Below, piece after piece: positions 6,096 through 9,574 of a DNA stretch of 9,574 bases (the stretch's first letter is position 1; each line of letters begins with the position of its first letter). A program made the translations under genes and the position numbers. A model generated the notes under the pieces. The model made no database searches and was not told the origin of the DNA. It was given only the letters and a program-made list of their open reading frames with translations. Source of the DNA: Nitrospira bacterium HGW-Nitrospira-1. GTDB taxonomy: Bacteria > Nitrospirota > Thermodesulfovibrionia > Thermodesulfovibrionales > UBA6898. The stretch covers positions 1 through 9,574 of the forward strand of contig PGYF01000042.1 in the NCBI GenBank assembly GCA_002839535.1. The letters run 5' to 3'.

Positions 6096-7772
6096 TTAGA
6101 ATTCTACGTTAAAGGTCAGGTAGATATTACTGGCCTTTTTAAGCGGGGAATACATCTGGGTAGCAAGGAAATCAGCCATTGTTGTGGGAGTTGCAGTGAG
6201 GTCAGATATCTTCTTCGGCGCTCCAAGCCATCCATTGCTTCCTGTGTAAGCAAACTTGTAATGCTGATAACCAAGCCTGAAGTACGCCTTCCCGTATTTT
6301 GAAATTGCCTTCTGCTTCAGTTCCTGGATAACATATGTCTCAAAGACATCGCCTCTTGTGCCGAGTTTGCCTGAGATAAGGTCATCATTGGCAGGCCCGA
6401 ATGAGATCCAGTTCTTTGAGCCATGGTTGTATTCAGCGCCTATCTTCGTAGCAGTAGACTTGATGTCATATCTTGCGCCAAGATAAAATGCTGTGCCTGT
6501 CTTGCCTTTCTTTTCGCCTCCAAAGTTTACATCATCATAAAGCAGGCCAAACTGAGCTGGGTTGGCAATCATTTGCATCTCGGCAGGATCGCAAATATTG
6601 TTCATATTTGCGTCTATGCATACATCATAGAAAGGCAGCTGATAACCATTGTTATTCGGATGTGTCTTGCTCATGGCTGCTGATGCAAAGAGGTTCAGGT
6701 CGCCAGGGCCAAGGTCATTGATTTTGCCCATTACATTGGTCCCAAGCTGATCGATGTCTCCCACATTTGCCTGAACATCTCCCCAGACACCGGCAATAGG
6801 AGGATTGCTCATCATGTTAAATGCCCTGTTCCACTGGAGTTCAACGCGAAGATTATCAGCGCTATAGGGCGTGACGTTTATGCCAATCATATCTGTGTCT
6901 TTCAGGGAACCACCCATTCCTGATACCCTGTAGCCGCTGTCAAAGCCTCTGCCATAGCATAATTTTGCAAATGCGCCTGGAAGGGCTTCAATATCCGGGG
7001 CAACACCCAGGGTCATGCCGTCAAAGGCGTAATCAATCAGAAGCGCGGGCACACCTGCGCTGCCAAGCGGCTCAGCGTTACGCCTGAGATTGGATGGAAC
7101 TCCGCCTGTTGAGGGCCTTCTGCCGATTGAGAACCATACAGGTGCGTTAAACACATTGCTCCATGTTGCAAATGCCTGATCAACCCTGAGGGTGTTGTCC
7201 TGCGGGATATGACTGACGTTGCCGTCAAAGACGCCGGACTTTTCAGGTGAAAAGAATGTTGATGTAACTGCGCTTGAATCAGATCCGCCGAATGTCTTAT
7301 ACATGAGCAGTCTTGCCTTTACCGTAACATCCTCGGTTGCCCTTGCCTTGAGGTTCAAGCCAAAACGGTTCAGCATAATGGTATCATTCTTGGCAGTAAA
7401 GTGCGGTTGGCCTGCGGTATACAAATTCATCAACATGCCTGGCATCATGGGCATATAGCCTGTTGAAGGCGCTCCGGTGTACTGCATGTAGCCAGGCACA
7501 TTGCCCTTCAGTGAATCCAATCTGAACTGGTAATCACCGCCGATTTCGATCGCTGAAGGCTTTTTGGCCTCGGTGGCTGTTTTTTCAACCGTTGTAATTC
7601 TCTGTTCTTTTGTTTCGTCTTTTTTCTGCATCTCCTGCATCTGCTGCTTCATCCGTCCAAGTTCTTTTGACAGTTCGTCAATCTTGTTGGCGAGGTCTGC
7701 CGAGTCAACAGCCAGGGCAGGGAGCGGGATAAAGAGAGCGAGCGCAAGCAATACTGATAAAAAAATCTTCAT
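6096..7772 (-). CDS. DUF3373-type outer-membrane beta-barrel porin
   Basis: The protein has 558 residues from the ATG at 7772, which follows a strong GGAGGTG at 7784-7778; an in-frame ATG at 7844 lies inside the upstream gene and is not used. A signal peptide MKIFLSVLLALALFIPLPALA is followed by VDS at the cleavage site. Residues about 24-66 form a heptad-like coiled coil (LANKIDELSKELGRMKQQMQ), as in porins that trimerise or touch peptidoglycan. A beta-strand-rich barrel starts at IEIGGDYQFRLDSLKG, which resembles the DUF3373 family, and the chain ends in LTFNVEF with the C-terminal Phe recognised by the BAM machinery. Residues 387-398 (DANMNNICDPAE) match an EF-hand calcium loop, with Cys385 and Cys394. 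It contains no CXXCH haem motif. It is the last gene of the run with the small exported protein and the octahaem cytochrome. The substrate is unknown; a solute channel or a partner for extracellular electron transfer are both possible. Confidence 0.8.
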   Translation of the reverse strand: MKIFLSVLLALALFIPLPALAVDSADLANKIDELSKELGRMKQQMQEMQKKDETKEQRITTVEKTATEAKKPSAIEIGGDYQFRLDSLKGNVPGYMQYTGAPSTGYMPMMPGMLMNLYTAGQPHFTAKNDTIMLNRFGLNLKARATEDVTVKARLLMYKTFGGSDSSAVTSTFFSPEKSGVFDGNVSHIPQDNTLRVDQAFATWSNVFNAPVWFSIGRRPSTGGVPSNLRRNAEPLGSAGVPALLIDYAFDGMTLGVAPDIEALPGAFAKLCYGRGFDSGYRVSGMGGSLKDTDMIGINVTPYSADNLRVELQWNRAFNMMSNPPIAGVWGDVQANVGDIDQLGTNVMGKINDLGPGDLNLFASAAMSKTHPNNNGYQLPFYDVCIDANMNNICDPAEMQMIANPAQFGLLYDDVNFGGEKKGKTGTAFYLGARYDIKSTATKIGAEYNHGSKNWISFGPANDDLISGKLGTRGDVFETYVIQELKQKAISKYGKAYFRLGYQHYKFAYTGSNGWLGAPKKISDLTATPTTMADFLATQMYSPLKKASNIYLTFNVEF

Positions 7773-7777
7773 AAATA

Positions 7778-7784
7778 CACCTCC
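7778..7784 (-). promoter_or_regulatory. Shine-Dalgarno sequence fixing the porin start
   Basis: GGAGGTG on the minus strand lies a few bases before the ATG at 7772. It decides against the longer reading from 7844, which has no such site. Confidence 0.85.
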
Positions 7785-7803
7785 ATAAAATATTTTTGTA
7801 TTT

Positions 7804-7821
7804 GGTTGTTGTCTAACAACC
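7804..7821. promoter_or_regulatory. Small perfect inverted repeat over the stop codon of the exported-protein gene
   Basis: GGTTGTT (7804-7810) and AACAACC (7815-7821) form a 7-bp stem with loop GTCT. The stem includes the last two codons and the stop of the small gene and lies in the 40-bp gap before the porin gene. No T-run follows it on the minus strand, so it is more likely an mRNA-stability or translation-coupling hairpin, or an operator, than a terminator. Confidence 0.4.
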
Positions 7822-8130
7822 AGCCTTGGTTCCCCTGAGATCATTTTTCCCTTTTATGATGTTCTTCTTGTCTTTGATAATGTATTTAATCCTTACTTCA
7901 TCACCTGGAAAGAGCCTGTCGTCGAGTTTTTTAAGCGCTTGCTCATTCTCAAGCGTGAAGGTCATCTCATGGCCGTCCTCAGCGACCAAGACAAGTGTCT
8001 TTGCGTCAAGGTCATAGTCTTTGATCTTCCCCTTGACATTGATTTTGTCTTCTGCTATCGCAAACCCTGCAAACATCGCGATTGAGAAGATCGCCAATAC
8101 TGAAACTGCGAACAACCTGGTTACTTTCAT
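7813..8130 (-). CDS. Small exported protein of unknown function, probably periplasmic, with C-terminal Cys
   Basis: I do not recognise a named family. The 105-residue product begins with a clear signal peptide (MKVTRLFAVSVLAIFSIAMF, cleavage likely after AIA at residue 26). That leaves a mature domain of 79 residues: VKGKIKDYDLDAKTLVLVAE, a stretch of short beta-strands, then FPGDEVRIKYIIKDKKN. Alternating strands with a G-D-E-V-R-I turn suggest a small OB-fold or beta-barrel like those of other periplasmic 'metal-binding or stress' domains, but this is inferred from pattern only. The only cysteine is the last residue (TKAGC), and there is no haem motif. Two GGAGG sequences precede the ATG. 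It sits 96 bases after the octahaem cytochrome gene and 40 bases before the porin gene on the same strand, so it may be an accessory of that unit. Confidence 0.75.
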   Translation of the reverse strand: MKVTRLFAVSVLAIFSIAMFAGFAIAEDKINVKGKIKDYDLDAKTLVLVAEDGHEMTFTLENEQALKKLDDRLFPGDEVRIKYIIKDKKNIIKGKNDLRGTKAGC

Positions 8131-8131
8131 T

Positions 8132-8153
8132 TTCCTCCTTTCTTCCTCCTTTC
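8132..8153 (-). promoter_or_regulatory. Duplicated Shine-Dalgarno sequence before the small exported protein
   Basis: The 11-bp unit TTCCTCCTTTC occurs twice in perfect tandem (8132-8142 and 8143-8153, plus-strand reading). On the minus strand this places AGGAGG both at about 4 and about 15 bases before the ATG at 8130. Only the nearer copy has usable spacing; the second may act as a ribosome standby site or be a slippage product. Confidence 0.65.
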
Positions 8154-8186
8154 TAATTCCCGTGCATCCGGTTAATTGTTAATTGA

Positions 8187-8205
8187 GGGGTAAGCCGCTT
8201 ACCCC
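8187..8205. promoter_or_regulatory. Hairpin between the cytochrome gene and the small exported-protein gene
   Basis: GGGGTAAG (8187-8194) pairs perfectly with CTTACCCC (8198-8205) around loop CCG. On the minus strand the stem is followed by TCAATTAACAATTAACC, not a U-tract. It may protect the 3' end of the cytochrome mRNA or act as partial attenuator before the two downstream genes. Confidence 0.5.
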
Positions 8206-8218
8206 CTGTCTGTAAATT

Positions 8219-8224
8219 ATTATA
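8219..8224 (-). promoter_or_regulatory. Possible internal -10 box upstream of the small exported protein and porin
   Basis: TATAAT on the minus strand lies just past the cytochrome stop codon. The hexamer 17 bp upstream (GACAAT) is a poor -35, though AGGACA stands 19 bp away. If used, the leader would be about 80 bases and would contain the 8187-8205 hairpin. Support is weak because the region is AT-rich. Confidence 0.22.
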
Positions 8225-8226
8225 TA

Positions 8227-9573
8227 CTATTTATGGCCTTTATTGTCCTTAGGCATTTTATCCTTTGTTTCGGCAAATGTCCTTTTGCCGATCCCCATCG
8301 GATCGCCGGCATATCCCAGCGCCTTCCAGTTAAGTCTTGTTGCGCCACAATGACAGTCATCGCACTTCAAGGCCTTTTCCTTCGGAGCGACTTCATGGTT
8401 AATACTACCATAAAATGCGGTTGAAACAAACTCAAATTTTCCGCTGTAGGGAAGTCCTGACGCCTTTGCCCCGTCAGTGAGGGCCTTCTCCCAGTTGTAA
8501 TGGCTCCACAAACCTCCATAGTTCTGGAAGATTAAGAGATATTTATATTTGGAATCCATCGGCTGTTTCCCTGTATGTACCTTGAATGGATATATCTTTG
8601 AGTTTTTATCTTTAATATCACCTGCAGGCTTGTTGACATATACGGTCTTGCCGTGGTCCTTTATCTTTTCGCCCCTCAAGTATCTCTCTACCTTGCCGTT
8701 ATACCATGCATAAGTAGGTACAACATCCTTTGCCCATACAAATGAGCCCTTGTGCTTTGCATAATTTTCCTTGCCGAACTGCTCCTGTGGTTCAGTGTCC
8801 TTGCCGACTGTTGACCAGTCCCAGTTCATCTTGGTTGCCTGGCCTTTTGCAAAGACAGGGATATGGCAGGTCTGGCATGCAACGGTCTTTGTATGCTTTG
8901 AAAGTCTTTTGTTTAACGCAGAATGGCTGTGAGGCTCACGATGGCAATCTTCACAACTGACCCTGCCGTCATTTGTTGCCGTGAATGTTGAAGCGCCTGC
9001 AATTTTATGATCCTTGGTAACATGACAGGTCTGGCAAGTCATATCAACAGGGCCTCCCATATGGATATCGTGCTCACGGGAAGGTTTACTCTGAGTGCTG
9101 TCGAGATCACCGTGTTTTACCGCATCCCCGCCGCCGCCGAAGAAATGGCAGACCCCGCAGTTGTCCCTGTTGGGTGCGCTTACGCTCTTTGCAGCCAGGG
9201 CAAGATCCATTTTGCCCCTTTCGATTAATTTCTCGTCAGGCAGGCCGGCCATCGCTTTTCTGTAATTCCCCTGTTTAAAGTGACATATAAGGCAATCAAC
9301 CTTTGTCTTGTCTTGTATGGGGGCGGAAGTATCTGTCCAGCCATAGCCTGCATGACACTTGGTGCAGAAAGACCTGCTGCCTCCTTCAATGCTGATACAG
9401 AAGTTATTCAAAAGATTTGCCTTGCCGTATTCTTCCTTGCTGTTTTCCAGACCTTTTACTGTTTTGGGAACTCCCTTCCATTTCCAGTGGGGCGTCTTCA
9501 TAAAGTCATCTGCCTGTTTATCATGGCACTGTAGACAGGTTTTGGTGACCTCCTCGCCGGTTTTAAAAGGTCC
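8227..9573 (-). CDS. Octahaem cytochrome c, tetrathionate reductase (OTR) family, 5' end cut by window edge
   Basis: The reading frame stays open to the right edge, so the ATG at 9501 is internal and the true start is outside; 448 residues are visible. Eight CXXCH haem-c motifs occur, at 9523-9537 (CLQCH), 9352-9366 (CTKCH), 9280-9294 (CLICH), 9145-9159 (CGVCH), 9022-9036 (CQTCH), 8941-8955 (CEDCH), 8863-8877 (CQTCH) and 8350-8364 (CDDCH). NNFCISIEGG...CTKCHAGYGW and VPTYAWYNGKVERYL before the last haem are familiar from octahaem tetrathionate reductase of Shewanella, where one haem has a lysine ligand and the purified enzyme reduces tetrathionate, nitrite and hydroxylamine. A haem-free stretch of about 165 residues separates haems 7 and 8, also as in that family. 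The missing part should hold a signal peptide for export to the periplasm. Downstream lie a small exported protein and a porin. The physiological substrate cannot be read from the sequence. Confidence 0.9.
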   Translation of the reverse strand, partial: GPFKTGEEVTKTCLQCHDKQADDFMKTPHWKWKGVPKTVKGLENSKEEYGKANLLNNFCISIEGGSRSFCTKCHAGYGWTDTSAPIQDKTKVDCLICHFKQGNYRKAMAGLPDEKLIERGKMDLALAAKSVSAPNRDNCGVCHFFGGGGDAVKHGDLDSTQSKPSREHDIHMGGPVDMTCQTCHVTKDHKIAGASTFTATNDGRVSCEDCHREPHSHSALNKRLSKHTKTVACQTCHIPVFAKGQATKMNWDWSTVGKDTEPQEQFGKENYAKHKGSFVWAKDVVPTYAWYNGKVERYLRGEKIKDHGKTVYVNKPAGDIKDKNSKIYPFKVHTGKQPMDSKYKYLLIFQNYGGLWSHYNWEKALTDGAKASGLPYSGKFEFVSTAFYGSINHEVAPKEKALKCDDCHCGATRLNWKALGYAGDPMGIGKRTFAETKDKMPKDNKGHK

Positions 9574-9574
9574 T

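Noticed and set aside
7783..7815. Possible separate promoter for the porin (TAGACA, 17 bp, TATTTT on the minus strand)
   Set aside because: The -10 has only 4 of 6 matches, the -35 lies within the hairpin at the stop codon, and the AT-rich gap makes a chance match likely.
9280..9534. 84-codon plus-strand frame over the cytochrome
   Set aside because: The opposite strand has regularly placed haem motifs and continues to the window edge; this frame is its shadow.

Overview
The window looks like part of the chromosome of an anaerobic or facultatively anaerobic Gram-negative bacterium with multihaem cytochromes. It encodes an outer-membrane beta-barrel protein, an octahaem cytochrome c, an RseC-like inner-membrane protein and an aspartyl-tRNA synthetase of the apparently non-discriminating type. 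This gene mix and the GC-rich intergenic hairpin repeats would fit a Nitrospirota or Desulfobacterota-like lineage, but that placement is an inference and no rRNA is present to test it.

Left part (1-3286, plus strand): rluB and aspS overlap by ATGA and form a translation-coupled pair for RNA modification and tRNA charging. A short repeat-bearing spacer follows, then pyrE (orotate phosphoribosyltransferase), which has its own promoter-like sequence so close to the start codon that its mRNA may be leaderless. A perfect 13-bp hairpin at 3286-3316 ends pyrE and also separates it from the convergent genes on the right.

Middle (3340-5996, minus strand): an EF-G-like GTPase whose usual catalytic histidine after DTPG is replaced by phenylalanine, and upstream of it an RseC/MucC-family membrane protein. 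Between them lies a GC-rich spacer of two perfect hairpins that resembles a dispersed intergenic repeat.

Right part (6048-9574, minus strand): a three-gene run reading leftward. It starts with an octahaem cytochrome c of the tetrathionate reductase (OTR) family, cut by the right edge but with all eight CXXCH motifs in view. Next come a small exported protein ending in cysteine and a DUF3373-type outer-membrane porin with a terminal phenylalanine and an EF-hand-like loop. A strong intrinsic terminator closes the run. Together these suggest a periplasmic or extracellular redox module: a cytochrome that reduces a sulfur or nitrogen compound or passes electrons on, a small periplasmic accessory protein, and a channel in the outer membrane. 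This cytochrome-accessory-porin unit is the most interesting candidate system here, although its substrate and the link between its parts are not proven by sequence.

No tRNA, rRNA, CRISPR array, transposase or prophage gene was seen.
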